Shown here piece after piece: positions 13,412-13,488 of a stretch of 13,488 nucleotides of DNA. Position numbers and translations under genes: made by a program. Under the pieces are notes generated by a model. That model had not been told where the DNA came from, did no database searches, and worked only from the letters and a program-made list of their open reading frames with translations. Origin of the DNA: JBIYSM02 sp044759095 (lineage in GTDB: Bacteria > Bacillota > Bacilli > Brevibacillales > Brevibacillaceae); contig NZ_JBIYSM020000066.1 in assembly GCF_044759095.2 (NCBI RefSeq), positions 1-13,488 of the forward strand, written 5' to 3'. Within the stretch, counting starts at the first letter, position 1. Every line of letters starts with the position of its first letter.

Positions 13412-13488
13412 TGTCAATAGTCTGTGAAAATGTCACCTTATCTGTTCAGTGAAAATGTCACTTGAATATCAAATAAAGTGCCCCAGTG
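13412..13488. mobile_element. probable insertion-sequence end with tandem terminal repeats, cut by the window edge
   Basis: Two copies of GTGAAAATGTCAC lie at 13424-13436 and 13449-13461, 25 bases apart. They are preceded by TGTCAATAG at 13412, a plausible outer tip. Repeated copies of a terminal sequence inside each end are typical of the IS21 family, and this motif resembles such ends as I remember them. No transposase is visible before the window stops, so the family and the exact border are inferred. Confidence 0.45.

Noticed and set aside
13424..13461. Short repeats at the right edge as a CRISPR array
   Set aside because: Only two 13-base units with a 12-base gap; the size and spacing do not fit CRISPR, while an insertion-sequence end does.

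Overview
The window looks like chromosomal DNA of an endospore-forming, moderately GC-rich member of the Bacillales. An alpha/beta-type small acid-soluble spore protein, a pcrA-ligA-camS cluster, a sigma-54 promoter in front of a RocA-type dehydrogenase, strong AGGAGG-like ribosome binding sites and TTG starts all point that way. The overall feel is Brevibacillus or a close Paenibacillaceae relative. That placement is inference from gene content and protein style, not a database match.

Layout, left to right. Bases 1-250 hold a structured repeat ending in a terminator-like hairpin, directly upstream of a spore-protein gene (254-475). Next comes a VanW-family gene (591-1239) broken by an internal frame-shifting deletion. 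Then follows a DNA repair and envelope operon on the + strand: pcrA (helicase), ligA (NAD-dependent DNA ligase), a lipoprotein with BNR/Asp-box beta-propeller motifs, and camS (lipoprotein), closed by an intrinsic terminator. A second copy of the structured repeat follows camS. The 390-base gap before rocA also carries a near-perfect sigma-54 promoter and upstream inverted repeats. After rocA and its terminator, a hairpin-rich leader precedes a tagO/wecA-type glycosyl-1-phosphate transferase. That gene runs head-on into, and overlaps by 30 bases, a minus-strand PAS-GGDEF diguanylate cyclase whose promoter overlaps a good cre (CcpA) match. Phosphatidylserine decarboxylase (psd) follows on the + strand. 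Last come an AT-richer, 5'-truncated PsbP-like (DUF1795) remnant and, at the right edge, tandem repeats that look like the end of an insertion sequence.

The genes are mostly housekeeping. PcrA and LigA work in DNA repair and replication, TagO starts cell-wall polymer synthesis, Psd makes phosphatidylethanolamine, and RocA finishes arginine/proline catabolism to glutamate. The unusual material lies between and at the edges of the genes. The best candidate for something undescribed is the structured repeat: it occurs twice in the same orientation, its hairpin arms differ in sequence but keep their pairing, and one copy contains a nested duplication of its own hairpin. No CRISPR array, tRNA or rRNA was seen.
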